From Solibaculum_A intestinale (GTDB taxonomy: Bacteria; Bacillota; Clostridia; Oscillospirales; Acutalibacteraceae), in assembly GCF_040096205.1 (NCBI RefSeq), contig NZ_JBBMFD010000014.1, positions 1 through 64,000 of the forward strand: a DNA stretch of 64,000 nucleotides, written 5' to 3'. Shown one piece after another: positions 15,488 through 23,843 of the stretch. The position numbers were made by a program, and so were the translations under genes. Position 1 is the first letter of the stretch, and each line of letters opens with the position of its first letter. A model generated the notes under the pieces. That model worked only from the letters and a program-made list of their open reading frames with translations, was not told where the DNA came from and did no database searches.

Positions 15488-16170
15488 TTTCTCTATTCCT
15501 GGTTCTGGTGCTGGTTCCCGCCACCATCCTGCTTGGCGTCTTCGTCCTGCACGACCGGGCCTATTACTTTATCAGCCTTCTGCTGATTGTCTACACCATG
15601 GTTCCCTTTTTCCTTCTTTTTGAGAAGCGAAAGCCCCAGGCCAGGGAGCTGGTGGTGATCGCCGTGCTCTGCGCCATCGCGGTGGCGGGCCGGGCGGCCT
15701 TCTTCATGCTTCCGCAAGTCAAGCCTATGATGGCCGTCGTCATTCTTGCGGGGGTGGCGCTTGGGCCCCAGGCGGGATTTCTGACCGGCGCGGTCTCCGC
15801 CTTTGTGTCCAACTTTTTCTTCGGCCAAGGCCCCTGGACTCCGTGGCAAATGTTCTGCTTTGGCATCGTGGGCTTTTTGGCGGGCCTCCTCTTCCGGGAA
15901 GGAAGGCTCAAACCCGGGCGCATCTCCCTATGCGTCTTCGGCGGGCTTTGCACCCTTGTGATTTACGGCGGCATCATGAACCCGGCTTCCGTGCTTTTGG
16001 GCTCATCCAAGCTCACCTGGGGGGCGGTGCTCACCTCTTACCTGACCGGCCTGCCCATGGACCTGATCCATGCGGCTTCCACCGTGGTGTTTTTGCTGGT
16101 CCTTTCGAAGCCCATGCTGGAGAAGCTTTCGCGGATTCAGATCAAATACGGCCTTTTGCGGGATTCTTAA
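15451..16170 (+). CDS. ECF transporter substrate-binding S component (predicted cobalamin)
   Basis: A 239-aa membrane protein with about six helices and the conserved S-component stretch around GRAAFFMLPQVKP and SNFFFGQGPWTPWQMF. The ATG at 15451 follows AACGAGGAGG inside the end of the ATPase gene (37-bp overlap). As the last gene of a cobalamin-riboswitch operon it should determine specificity for cobalamin or a corrinoid, like the CbrT group of ECF transporters. A precursor such as alpha-ribazole is an alternative. A terminator follows immediately. Confidence 0.85.
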   Translation: MPRKRRFPVKTLISLFLVLVLVPATILLGVFVLHDRAYYFISLLLIVYTMVPFFLLFEKRKPQARELVVIAVLCAIAVAGRAAFFMLPQVKPMMAVVILAGVALGPQAGFLTGAVSAFVSNFFFGQGPWTPWQMFCFGIVGFLAGLLFREGRLKPGRISLCVFGGLCTLVIYGGIMNPASVLLGSSKLTWGAVLTSYLTGLPMDLIHAASTVVFLLVLSKPMLEKLSRIQIKYGLLRDS

Positions 16171-16200
16171 AAAAGCGGACGTTTCGTCCGCTTTTTCCTT
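16170..16200 (+). terminator. terminator of the cobalamin operon
   Basis: Stem GCGGACG (16175-16181) / CGTCCGC (16185-16191), preceded by A-rich sequence and followed by TTTTTCCTTT, directly after the S-component stop. Confidence 0.92.
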
Positions 16201-16216
16201 TGTTTGGGCCCTTCGG

Positions 16217-16244
16217 TTGAATTTCAGAAAGAATCTGGTATAAT
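16217..16244 (+). promoter_or_regulatory. metG promoter
   Basis: TTGAAT (16217-16222) and TATAAT (16239-16244) with 16-bp spacing, about 45 bp before the metG start. Confidence 0.7.
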
Positions 16245-16289
16245 AATTCTTTATAGACGTCATATCCAAAACTGCGAGGAGGAACCATT

Positions 16290-18260
16290 ATGAGCAAAAC
16301 CTTTTACATCACGACGCCAATCTACTACCCGTCCGACAAGCTGCACATCGGGCACGCCTATTGCACCGTTGCGGCCGATACCATGGCGCGGTATAAGCGA
16401 ATGCAGGGATATGACGTGATGTTTTTGACCGGCACCGACGAGCACGGCCAGAAAATTGAGGACAAGGCGAAGGCCAAAGGGGTCACGCCCAAGCAGTATG
16501 TGGACGACATTGTCGACGGCATCCTCAAGCTGTGGAAACTGCTCAACATCTCCAACGACAAGTTCATCCGCACCACCGACGGTTATCACGAGGAAGCGGT
16601 CAAGAAGATTTTCAAGCAGCTCTACGACCAGGGGGACATCTACAAAGGGCATTACGAAGGGTGGTACTGCACTCCCTGCGAATCCTTCTGGACCGAAACC
16701 CAGTTAAAGGACGGCAAGTGTCCCGACTGCGGCCGGGAGGTCAAGCGGTCGGAGGAGGAAGCGTATTTCTTTAAGCTCTCCGCCTATGCCGACAAGCTGG
16801 TGGAGTATTATAAGGACCATCCGGATTTTGTCGAGCCCCAGTCCAGGCTCAACGAAATGATCAACAACTTCATTAAGCCCGGCCTGGAGGACTTGTGCGT
16901 TTCCCGCACCTCTTTCACCTGGGGCATTCCCGTGGACTTTGACCCGAAGCACGTGGTTTACGTGTGGATCGACGCGTTGAGCAACTACATCACCGCTCTG
17001 GGCTACGGCTCCGGCGACGATTCTCTCTATCGGAAATACTGGCCCGCCGACGTGCACCTGGTAGGCAAGGAAATCGTACGGTTTCACACCATCATCTGGC
17101 CCGCCATGCTTATGGCGCTCAACCTTCCGCTGCCTAAGAAGGTGTTCGGCCACGGCTGGCTGGTCATCGGCGGGGGCAAGATGAGCAAGTCCAAGGGGAA
17201 TGTGGTGGACCCTGTGGTCCTGTGCGAGCGGTACGGGGTGGACGCCATCCGCTATTTCCTTTTGCGGGAAATCCCCTTCGGGTCGGACGGCAACTTTACC
17301 AACGAAGCCCTGGTCAGCCGCATCAATTCCGACTTGGCCAACGACCTTGGAAACCTGGTATCCCGCACCCAGGCGATGATCGAAAAGTATTTTGCCGGGA
17401 CGCTTCCCACAGAGCGGGAGGCCCAGCCCATTGACGAGGACCTGATTTCCCTTGCCAAGGCCACCAAGGAAAACGCGGAGAAATATCTGGACAACATGCA
17501 GTTCTCCAGTGCCCTTGCGGAAATATGGAAGCTGATTTCGAGAACCAATAAGTACATCGACGAGACCATGCCCTGGGCCTTGGCCAAGGACGAGGCGAAA
17601 ACGCCCCGCCTGGCTACGGTGCTCTATAATCTGGCGGAATGCATCCGCATCAGCGCCATCCTCATTGCCCCGTTTATGCCTTCCACCACGCCGGTGATTT
17701 TGGAAGGCCTGGGCCTGTCGGGGGCGGACGCCAAGTGGCAGGAGACAGCCGTATGGGGCTTGCTGCCGGAGGATTTGACGGTGAAGAAGGGTGCCGCCCT
17801 TTTCCCCCGCATTGATATGAAAAAAGAGCTTGCGGAATTGGAAAAGCTCACGGGCCTGGACGCCGCCGGCCACACGGTGGAAAAGAAAGCGGAGAAGGCC
17901 CCGAAACAGGAAGAAAAGCCCCAAGGGATCGCCACGCTCATCGGCATTGAGGACTTTGCGAAGGTCGAGCTGCGCGCGGCGAAAATTAAGCTTTGCGAAC
18001 CGGTCAAAAAGTCCGACAAGCTTCTGCGTCTGGAGCTCGACGACGGGGAAGGCATCCGGCAGGTGGTTTCCGGCATCGCCAAATGGTACCGGCCCGATGA
18101 TCTGGTGGGCAAGACCGTCATCCTGGTGGCGAACTTAAAACCCGCCAAGCTGCGCGGCGTGGAAAGCTGCGGTATGATTTTGGCGGCAGATGCGGCTGAG
18201 GACGATGTACGGGTGGTCTTTTTGGACGATGCGGTGCCCGCAGGCGCCAAAATCCGGTAA
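16290..18260 (+). CDS. metG: methionyl-tRNA synthetase
   Basis: Class I synthetase (656 aa) that charges tRNA-Met. It has the HIGH signature (HIGHAY, near residue 20), a zinc-binding region with CTPC and CPDC pairs, the KMSKSKGN motif, an anticodon-binding helical domain and a C-terminal EMAP/Trbp111-like tRNA-binding domain (about the last 105 aa). An alanine/lysine/glutamate-rich linker precedes that domain. It has its own promoter and a GAGGAGG site 8 bp before the ATG. Confidence 0.98.
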   Translation: MSKTFYITTPIYYPSDKLHIGHAYCTVAADTMARYKRMQGYDVMFLTGTDEHGQKIEDKAKAKGVTPKQYVDDIVDGILKLWKLLNISNDKFIRTTDGYHEEAVKKIFKQLYDQGDIYKGHYEGWYCTPCESFWTETQLKDGKCPDCGREVKRSEEEAYFFKLSAYADKLVEYYKDHPDFVEPQSRLNEMINNFIKPGLEDLCVSRTSFTWGIPVDFDPKHVVYVWIDALSNYITALGYGSGDDSLYRKYWPADVHLVGKEIVRFHTIIWPAMLMALNLPLPKKVFGHGWLVIGGGKMSKSKGNVVDPVVLCERYGVDAIRYFLLREIPFGSDGNFTNEALVSRINSDLANDLGNLVSRTQAMIEKYFAGTLPTEREAQPIDEDLISLAKATKENAEKYLDNMQFSSALAEIWKLISRTNKYIDETMPWALAKDEAKTPRLATVLYNLAECIRISAILIAPFMPSTTPVILEGLGLSGADAKWQETAVWGLLPEDLTVKKGAALFPRIDMKKELAELEKLTGLDAAGHTVEKKAEKAPKQEEKPQGIATLIGIEDFAKVELRAAKIKLCEPVKKSDKLLRLELDDGEGIRQVVSGIAKWYRPDDLVGKTVILVANLKPAKLRGVESCGMILAADAAEDDVRVVFLDDAVPAGAKIR

Positions 18261-18377
18261 GAGAAAACCGGGTTTGCAGATGAGGAAAGCCGGTAAAAGC
18301 AAGAGCGTTTTTGCGTCTGCCCCAGCCTGCTTATTTTGAACCAATTTCGAACCGGGAAAGCCGAAGAAATGAAAAAC

Positions 18378-18404
18378 GGCGGGAAAGCAATTTGCTTTCC
18401 CGCC
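18378..18404 (+). terminator. 13-bp perfect palindrome after metG
   Basis: GGCGGGAAAGCAA (18378-18390) and its complement (18392-18404) around one central base. Only a weak T-rich stretch (CTGTTGT) follows, so termination of metG is likely but not certain. It lies just before the tatD ribosome binding site. Confidence 0.65.
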
Positions 18405-18435
18405 CTGTTGTCATCAAACCCAAAGGAGGGTTCCT

Positions 18436-19242
18436 ATGTATGGCATTTTTGATTCCCACGCCCATTATGACGATGAGGCCTTCCGGGAGGACCGGGATGC
18501 TCTGCTGCAGAGCCTGCCAAAGCAGGGCATCTGCGGAGTAATCAACTGCGCGTCCGACCTGCCTACCGCCCTAGAAAGCATCGCGCTTGCGCAGAAGTAT
18601 CCTTTTGTGTTTGCCGCAGCGGGCATTCATCCCCACGAGGCGGCAAAGGCCCCGGCGGACTGGTACGAGCAGCTTTGTGCCCTGATCGAAAATCCCAAGG
18701 TGGTGGCCGTGGGCGAAATCGGCCTTGACTATCACTATGACTTTTCTCCAAGAGACCTGCAAAAGCAGCTGCTGATCAAGCAGCTTGCCCTTGCTAAGGA
18801 CTGCGGCCTCCCAGTGATTTTACACGACCGGGAAGCCCATGGGGACATGATGGAAATTTTGCGAAAAGCCCGTCCCAAGGGCGTGATGCACTGCTTTTCC
18901 GGCAGCGTGGAACTGATGAGGGAAACAGTGGCGTTGGGTATGTACATCGGTCTTGGCGGCGCTGTCACCTTCAAAAATGCCCGGGTGCCGGTGGAGGTGG
19001 CCAGGGAAGTGCCTCTCGACCGGCTCCTTCTGGAAACCGACTGCCCGTATATGACGCCGGTCCCTTTCCGCGGCAAACGAAACGATTCCACGTTCATCCC
19101 GCTTACGGCGCAGAAAATTGCGGCAGAGCGGGGAATGGACGCGCAGACGCTTGTGGACCAGTGCCGGAAAAACACCTGCGCGCTTTTTGATATCCCGGAA
19201 TCCTCGTTACTTTACATGACAGAGAGTGAGAGACAGTTATGA
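18436..19242 (+). CDS. tatD: TatD family deoxyribonuclease/metal-dependent hydrolase
   Basis: A 268-aa TIM-barrel hydrolase with metal-ligand motifs DSHAHYDD at the N-terminus, GEIGLDYHY, HDREAH and HCFSGS in the middle, and LETDCPYMTP near the C-terminus. TatD proteins are 3'-5' exonucleases implicated in DNA repair and degradation. It follows metG, a frequent metG-tatD order in Firmicutes. Its stop overlaps the start of a radical SAM gene (ATGA), so the two are translationally coupled. Confidence 0.96.
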   Translation: MYGIFDSHAHYDDEAFREDRDALLQSLPKQGICGVINCASDLPTALESIALAQKYPFVFAAAGIHPHEAAKAPADWYEQLCALIENPKVVAVGEIGLDYHYDFSPRDLQKQLLIKQLALAKDCGLPVILHDREAHGDMMEILRKARPKGVMHCFSGSVELMRETVALGMYIGLGGAVTFKNARVPVEVAREVPLDRLLLETDCPYMTPVPFRGKRNDSTFIPLTAQKIAAERGMDAQTLVDQCRKNTCALFDIPESSLLYMTESERQL

Positions 19243-19841
19243 CCATTACCTATGAAGTGGGCAATTCCCTGTACGTGAACATCACCAACCGCTGCCCCAA
19301 TGCCTGTGAGTTCTGCGTGCGCACTCACGGCTCCAGCTACGGCACTGCCGAGAGCCTGTGGCTCGATCGGGAGCCGAGTGTTCAGGAAATCATCGAGGAC
19401 ATTGAGAAGCGGGATTTGAGCCGGTACAAGGAACTGGTGTTCTGCGGGTACGGCGAGCCTCTCGAGCGAATCGACGAGCTGTGTGCAGTCAGCCGTGCGC
19501 TCAAGGAGCGGCATCCGTCGCTTAAAATCCGCGTCAATACCAACGGCCTGTCCGACTTGATTCACGGGCGAAAAACGGCGCCACAGCTAAAGGGTCTGGT
19601 GGACGTACTTTCCATCAGCCTCAACAGCGCCACTCCCGAGGATTACGACCGGATTTGCCACCCGAAGTTCGGCCTCAAAGCCCATCCGGCTCTTTTGCAG
19701 TTTGCAAAGGAAGCAAAAGCGTATGTGCCGCGGGTGGTGCTCTCGGTGGTGGACACCATCGGCAAAGAGGAAATCGAGAAATGCCGGGTCCTGGCAGAGA
19801 CGGCGGGAACCGAGTTTCGAGTGCGAAAATACATTCCGTGA
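19239..19841 (+). CDS. TatD-linked radical SAM protein
   Basis: A compact 200-aa radical SAM enzyme with the [4Fe-4S] cluster motif C19-x3-C23-x2-C26 (CPNACEFC) and a SAM-binding GxGEPL segment (CGYGEPLER). Length, sequence and the 4-bp overlap with tatD match the TatD-linked radical SAM family, whose substrate is unknown. It has no extra C-terminal cluster domain, so it is a minimal radical SAM core. Coupling to TatD suggests the two act on the same nucleic-acid or metabolite substrate, but this is only inferred from context. Confidence 0.92.
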   Translation: MTITYEVGNSLYVNITNRCPNACEFCVRTHGSSYGTAESLWLDREPSVQEIIEDIEKRDLSRYKELVFCGYGEPLERIDELCAVSRALKERHPSLKIRVNTNGLSDLIHGRKTAPQLKGLVDVLSISLNSATPEDYDRICHPKFGLKAHPALLQFAKEAKAYVPRVVLSVVDTIGKEEIEKCRVLAETAGTEFRVRKYIP

Positions 19842-20270
19842 CAAGAGATACATATCCGCTGGCCTTAAAATGGCGATACCGCAGGCTGGCAAGGCAGTTA
19901 CAGCCGCCTCGCCAAAGCGGGGCCAACCGGGACTTCCGATTGCCGCGAGGACAGGCTGGAATACTTGCGAAACGGCGCAGGCTTTTGCATAGGAAGGCTT
20001 TCTTTCCCTGCCTGCCGTTGTGCGCCGCTCGTATCGGGTGCGCAAAGAAAATAAAAGAAAAACCGGGTCCATTTCGGACCCGGTTTTTCTTTCTTTAGCT
20101 TGAGGGGTGCTTTGAGGAGGGTATATGTACCCACGCGAACGGTGCGGCTCCGTTTCTCTTCGGGGTACATTTAGATTATAATCAGGTTCTTTTGCCGAGA
20201 TATGAAATCGATATGAATAATCTTAAAACAATATATGGCAGTGCATTTTGTGAAAAATATTCATACAAAA
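19842..20270. other. non-coding interval between the radical SAM gene and lexA
   Basis: No convincing gene is seen in this stretch of about 430 bp. It contains the terminator at 20055-20091 and a possible structured element at 20125-20170, where ATGTACCC pairs with GGGTACAT and encloses an ACGG/CCGT stem. The rest becomes AT-rich toward the lexA promoter. Confidence 0.5.
20055..20091. terminator. strong bidirectional terminator
   Basis: Perfect 16-bp stem, arms 20055-20070 and 20076-20091, GC core CCGGGTCC, loop ATTTC. The arms end in A/T runs so that it works in both directions. It ends the metG-tatD-radical SAM stretch. Confidence 0.9.
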
Positions 20271-20310
20271 GGAACGTTTGTTTGCAATTTTCAAATTTGT
20301 ATGGTAGAAT
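20271..20310 (+). promoter_or_regulatory. lexA promoter with overlapping LexA (SOS) box
   Basis: -35 TTGCAA (20282-20287) and -10 TAGAAT (20305-20310) are 17 bp apart. GGAACGTTTGTTTG (20271-20284) matches the Firmicutes SOS box CGAACNNNNGTTYG at all fixed positions but the first and overlaps the -35, so LexA should repress its own gene. Confidence 0.75.
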
Positions 20311-20405
20311 AAAACCGGTAAAACCAGCGTGTCATCGCAAAGCTGTTCGGCAGGGGGATGGCCCTCATGCTGGGTGGGATTGCGGGATGATAGGAGGAGC
20401 AGGCG

Positions 20406-20999
20406 ATGAAGGAAATCAGCGAGGCCCAGGCGAGGATTTATAATTTTCTCCGCGAGCGTATCCAGACGGACGGGGTTCCCCCTTCCGTGCGGGAAATCTG
20501 TACGGCCACCGGCATCCGCTCCACGTCTACGGTGCATTACCACCTTAAGGCGTTGGAGAACGCCGGGTACATCAGCCGGGACGAGGGGCTCAATCGTTCC
20601 ATCCGCATTGTTGGGGAAAGCGCCCGGTTTATCCCGGTCCTCGGTCGGGTTACTGCCGGCCAGCCGATTCTGGCGGTGGAGAATGTGGAAGATTATTTGC
20701 CCTTTACCAGCCGCCTCAAGCGAGCGAGTGAGCTGTTCGCCCTGCGGGTCATGGGAGAAAGCATGATCGGCGCCGGGATTTTGGATGGGGACATCATCGT
20801 GGTGGAGCGCACCCCTACCGCCAAGAACGGCGAGATCGTGGTGGTTCTTATTGACGACGAGGCCACCTGCAAGCGGTTCTACAAGGAAAACGGGCACTAC
20901 CGCCTTCAGCCGGAGAACCCTGCCATGGAGCCCATTATTACCGACCATGTGGCGATTCTGGGAAAGGTCGTCTCCTGCATCCGGTATTACGAGCCGTAA
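20406..20999 (+). CDS. lexA: LexA repressor
   Basis: SOS-response repressor (197 aa). The N-terminal winged helix carries PSVREICTATGIRSTSTVHYHLKAL. The C-terminal S24 peptidase domain has the self-cleavage pair Ala84-Gly85, catalytic Ser119 in GESM and Lys156. The residues needed for RecA-stimulated autocleavage are intact. It is monocistronic, with its own promoter, SOS box and terminator. Confidence 0.97.
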   Translation: MKEISEAQARIYNFLRERIQTDGVPPSVREICTATGIRSTSTVHYHLKALENAGYISRDEGLNRSIRIVGESARFIPVLGRVTAGQPILAVENVEDYLPFTSRLKRASELFALRVMGESMIGAGILDGDIIVVERTPTAKNGEIVVVLIDDEATCKRFYKENGHYRLQPENPAMEPIITDHVAILGKVVSCIRYYEP

Positions 21000-21011
21000 T
21001 CCAAAAAAGAG

Positions 21012-21056
21012 AAAACGCATCCGTCTGCAGCATTTGCGGCCGGGTGCGTTTTGTCG
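21012..21056 (+). terminator. lexA terminator
   Basis: 12-bp stem (AAAACGCATCCG, 21012-21023, with 21041-21052, one wobble), large loop, then TTTTGTCG. It also lies downstream of the convergent small gene at 21110-21277. Confidence 0.75.
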
Positions 21057-21109
21057 TGTTGTCCGTGCCGTCAAGGGATGGGCGCGGAAACGGCGGTTTG
21101 ATGGCGGAT

Positions 21110-21277
21110 TTATTTGTGGTTGCTGTCTACCCAGTTTTTGTTCTGAATCACGTGGTCCTCATTTGGAATGGCCATGTTGGTTTCCTCATCGCGGGAATCG
21201 GGATGGGTGATGGCCTGGTAATAGAAAGCGCCGGTCAGCTTTTCCGGCTTTGCGGATTTTTTCGGGTCTTTTTTCAT
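21110..21277 (-). CDS. DUF3787-like small spore-surface protein
   Basis: A 55-aa protein beginning MKKDPKKSAKPEK. It contains QAITHP, MAIPNEDHVIQ and a C-terminal NWVDSNHK. A very strong site (AAGGAAAGGAGGTG) lies about 10 nt before the ATG. The pattern of a lysine-rich start, an IP-E-V segment and a terminal WVD-N-K is that of the short DUF3787 proteins reported at the spore surface in Clostridioides difficile. It is therefore a marker for sporulation in this organism. The gene is convergent with lexA and divergent from glnA. Confidence 0.75.
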   Translation of the reverse strand: MKKDPKKSAKPEKLTGAFYYQAITHPDSRDEETNMAIPNEDHVIQNKNWVDSNHK

Positions 21278-21399
21278 CCGTGACACACCTCCTTTCCTTA
21301 ATGTGTACGTGTGCCATCTTCTTTATACGCCCCATTTCGTCAGCGGATTTTACCAATCCTTCCAGGGTGAATCGGTCTTCTTTGGGGCAAAATAAGAGC

Positions 21400-21428
21400 T
21401 TGAACGGCAGCCGGATCAATGCTATAAT
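21400..21428 (+). promoter_or_regulatory. glnA promoter
   Basis: TTGAAC (21400-21405) and TATAAT (21423-21428), 17-bp spacing. A leader of roughly 95 nt precedes the start codon. Confidence 0.75.
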
Positions 21429-21532
21429 GTGTAACAATGCAAAAGGCGCCGGACACGGTACGAGCAAAGGCCTGACGGCGGTGTTTTCAGGAGGAGCGGA
21501 TCCTCTTGCAAGGAAAAAAAGGAGGCCAAACT

Positions 21533-22864
21533 GTGATCAAATACACCAGGGAAGACATCATGCGTATCTGCACGGAGGAAAAAATCCGTTTCATCCGCCT
21601 GCAGTTTACCGACATTACCGGTTCGCTGAAAAATATTGCGATTACCACAAGCCAGCTGGAAAAAGCGCTGGACAACAAATGCATGTTTGACGGTTCGTCC
21701 ATCGAAGGCTTCGTGCGCATCGAGGAATCCGATATGTACCTGGTGCCGGACCTGGACAGCTTTGTGATCTTCCCGTGGATGGATGCGCCGGGCCGCACCG
21801 CCCGCCTCATCTGCGACGTGTACCGTCCCGACGGGAAGCCCTTTGCCGGCGACCCGAGAAGCGTGCTGCGCTCGGTGCTCGATCGGGCGGCTAAGATGGG
21901 CTACACGTTCAATGTTGGCCCGGAATGTGAATTTTTCCTTTTTAAAACCGATGAGGACGGCCAGCCCACCACCGACACCAACGACAAAGGCGGTTATTTT
22001 GAATTAGGCCCCATCGACCTGGGGGAATACGCCCGGCGGGACATTTGCCTGGTTCTGGAGGACATGGGCTTTGAAATCGAAGCCTCCCATCACGAGGTGG
22101 CCAACGGCCAGCACGAAATCGACTTCAAGTACGACCACGCCCTGCGCGCGGCGGACGATATCATGACCTTTAAGCTGGTGGTCAAGTCGGTGGCCATGCA
22201 GCACAAGCTGCACGCCACCTTTATGCCCAAGCCCCTCTTTGGCGAGGCGGGCTCCGGGATGCACATCAACATGTCCCTGCAAAAGGACGGCAGGAACGTC
22301 TTTGACGATCCCAACGGGGAAAACGGCCTGAGCAAGGAAGCCTACGGCTTTATCGCCGGCCTGATGGAACACATCACCGGCATGACCGCGGTCACCAATC
22401 CCTTGGTCAACTCATATAAGCGGCTGGTACCCGGTTTTGAAGCGCCGGTTTATATTGCCTGGTCCGCTTCCAACCGCAGCCCACTCATTCGCATTCCCGC
22501 CTCCCGCGGCATAGGAACCCGTATTGAGCTTCGCAATCCCGACCCGGCGGCAAACCCCTATCTGGTGCTGGCTTTGTGCCTGGCGGCGGGTCTCGACGGC
22601 ATAGAACGGGGACTCACGCCTCCTCCTGCCATTGACGGGAACATTTTCCTCATGAGCAAGAAGGAGCTGGAGGAAAAGAATGTTCGCAGCCTGCCCGATT
22701 CCCTCAAGCATGCCATCCGGGATATGACTCAGGATCAGCTGGTACGGGATACTCTGGGCGAGCATATCTACAACAAGTACGTGGAGCATAAGCTGCACGA
22801 ATGGTACGAGTACACCACCCGGGTCACTCCGTGGGAGCTGGACCGCTATCTGGTGCGCTATTGA
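21533..22864 (+). CDS. glnA: glutamine synthetase, type I
   Basis: GS-I enzyme (443 aa, the GSI-alpha length of Firmicutes) making glutamine from glutamate, ammonia and ATP. It begins at GTG 21533 after AAGGAGG. Motifs seen: FDGSSIEGFVRIEESDM, GPECEFFLF, the ATP-binding region from GSGMHINMS, NSYKRLVPGFEAP and a RNPDPAANPYL segment. There is no adenylylation-loop insertion of the beta type, so feedback control is expected instead. It stands alone between its own promoter and terminator. Confidence 0.97.
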   Translation: MIKYTREDIMRICTEEKIRFIRLQFTDITGSLKNIAITTSQLEKALDNKCMFDGSSIEGFVRIEESDMYLVPDLDSFVIFPWMDAPGRTARLICDVYRPDGKPFAGDPRSVLRSVLDRAAKMGYTFNVGPECEFFLFKTDEDGQPTTDTNDKGGYFELGPIDLGEYARRDICLVLEDMGFEIEASHHEVANGQHEIDFKYDHALRAADDIMTFKLVVKSVAMQHKLHATFMPKPLFGEAGSGMHINMSLQKDGRNVFDDPNGENGLSKEAYGFIAGLMEHITGMTAVTNPLVNSYKRLVPGFEAPVYIAWSASNRSPLIRIPASRGIGTRIELRNPDPAANPYLVLALCLAAGLDGIERGLTPPPAIDGNIFLMSKKELEEKNVRSLPDSLKHAIRDMTQDQLVRDTLGEHIYNKYVEHKLHEWYEYTTRVTPWELDRYLVRY

Positions 22865-22874
22865 TTTTATAAAG

Positions 22875-22908
22875 AAAGGCCCCGGCGTCAATGCCGGGGC
22901 CTTTTTCT
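22875..22908. terminator. bidirectional terminator between glnA and the DUF4097 operon
   Basis: 12-bp perfect stem (AAAGGCCCCGGC, 22875-22886, with 22893-22904) followed by TTTTTCTG on the plus strand. The minus strand also has a short T run, serving the convergent operon. Confidence 0.92.
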
Positions 22909-22961
22909 GTATAAATACGAAGGCTCATTTATATGAAAGCAATGAAAGCTGAAACACGCCG

Positions 22962-23843
22962 TTAGTTGGAGGCGGGCCCCTGCCGCAGCGCTAGGCCGCC
23001 GGCGGATACCTTGCCTTCAATCTTATACTGGCCGCTTCCCAAAACGCCATTGATGTCCTTCTTGGCGGCATTGTTATAGGAATTAAGGTCAAAGTCGGAG
23101 GAGATGCTGCCGGCGCTGGCGTGCAGGTTGACCACGGCGGAGGCGTCAGAAGGAATGGTCACGTCCGCATTGCCCGCGCTAACCTCTACTTCGATGTCTC
23201 TTATCAGGCTGGTCACGTTGGCAATCAGCTTTCCGGCGTTTACGTCGCCGTCAAAACCGCCCACAATGCCGTTTACCTGCATGGTTCCGGCGTTGACCTT
23301 CAGGTCCAGCTCCAGGGCCTGCACCCCTTCGCAGGAAAGAGAACCGGCGTTGAGGGTCAGATTCACCTCGTCCAGACCCGACAGAGCCTCCACCCTGGCG
23401 CTGCCCGCGTTTACCTTGATGTCCAGATCCCGGGCGTAGGCTTTGGGCAGATATACCGTCAGCTTGCGCTCCCAGGCACCGAAGTTGAACCATTGGAAGC
23501 GCTCGTCCACATAGACCGACAGGGTATCGCCGTCCCGCTCCACCATCAGCTCCGGCTTGCGTGAGGCTCCGCTCTGCTTGTATTCTGCGGAAAGCTGGGG
23601 GTCGTCGGTGAGAATCACATTGAGTTCGCCGGCATTGGAAGAAATCTCGACCTTTTCAATGCCCGCAAGCGCCGCGCTTTTGCGGTCCTGATAGTCCTCC
23701 ACCGGCTTTCCCTCCGCCGTGATGTAGCGCCCCTTAAAAAAGTCAACGATTTCGTCCTTCGCCACCGCCGCGCAGATGCTTCCCGCTATCAGCGTCACGC
23801 CGAATACACACGATAGGGTGATGATTACCGATCGCATTTTCAT
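22962..23843 (-). CDS. DUF4097 family beta-repeat protein, membrane-anchored
   Basis: A 293-aa protein with one N-terminal hydrophobic segment (about residues 5-27) and an extracytoplasmic region built of repeated short beta strands containing NAGS, NAGT, NAGK and SAGN turns, characteristic of DUF4097/adhesin-like proteins. The function is unknown. Such proteins commonly accompany HAAS-domain membrane proteins and PadR regulators in Firmicutes, as here, and are discussed in cell-envelope stress settings. It is the last gene of the padR operon, with no gap after the preceding gene. Confidence 0.88.
   Translation of the reverse strand: MKMRSVIITLSCVFGVTLIAGSICAAVAKDEIVDFFKGRYITAEGKPVEDYQDRKSAALAGIEKVEISSNAGELNVILTDDPQLSAEYKQSGASRKPELMVERDGDTLSVYVDERFQWFNFGAWERKLTVYLPKAYARDLDIKVNAGSARVEALSGLDEVNLTLNAGSLSCEGVQALELDLKVNAGTMQVNGIVGGFDGDVNAGKLIANVTSLIRDIEVEVSAGNADVTIPSDASAVVNLHASAGSISSDFDLNSYNNAAKKDINGVLGSGQYKIEGKVSAGGLALRQGPASN

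Noticed and set aside
12939..16170. Cobalt importer of the CbiMNQO type
   Set aside because: CbiM and CbiN are absent, the ATPase is a fused pair and the last gene looks like a vitamin S component.
16704..17924. 406-codon minus-strand frame opposite metG
   Set aside because: metG is full length with all motifs; the shadow frame has none.
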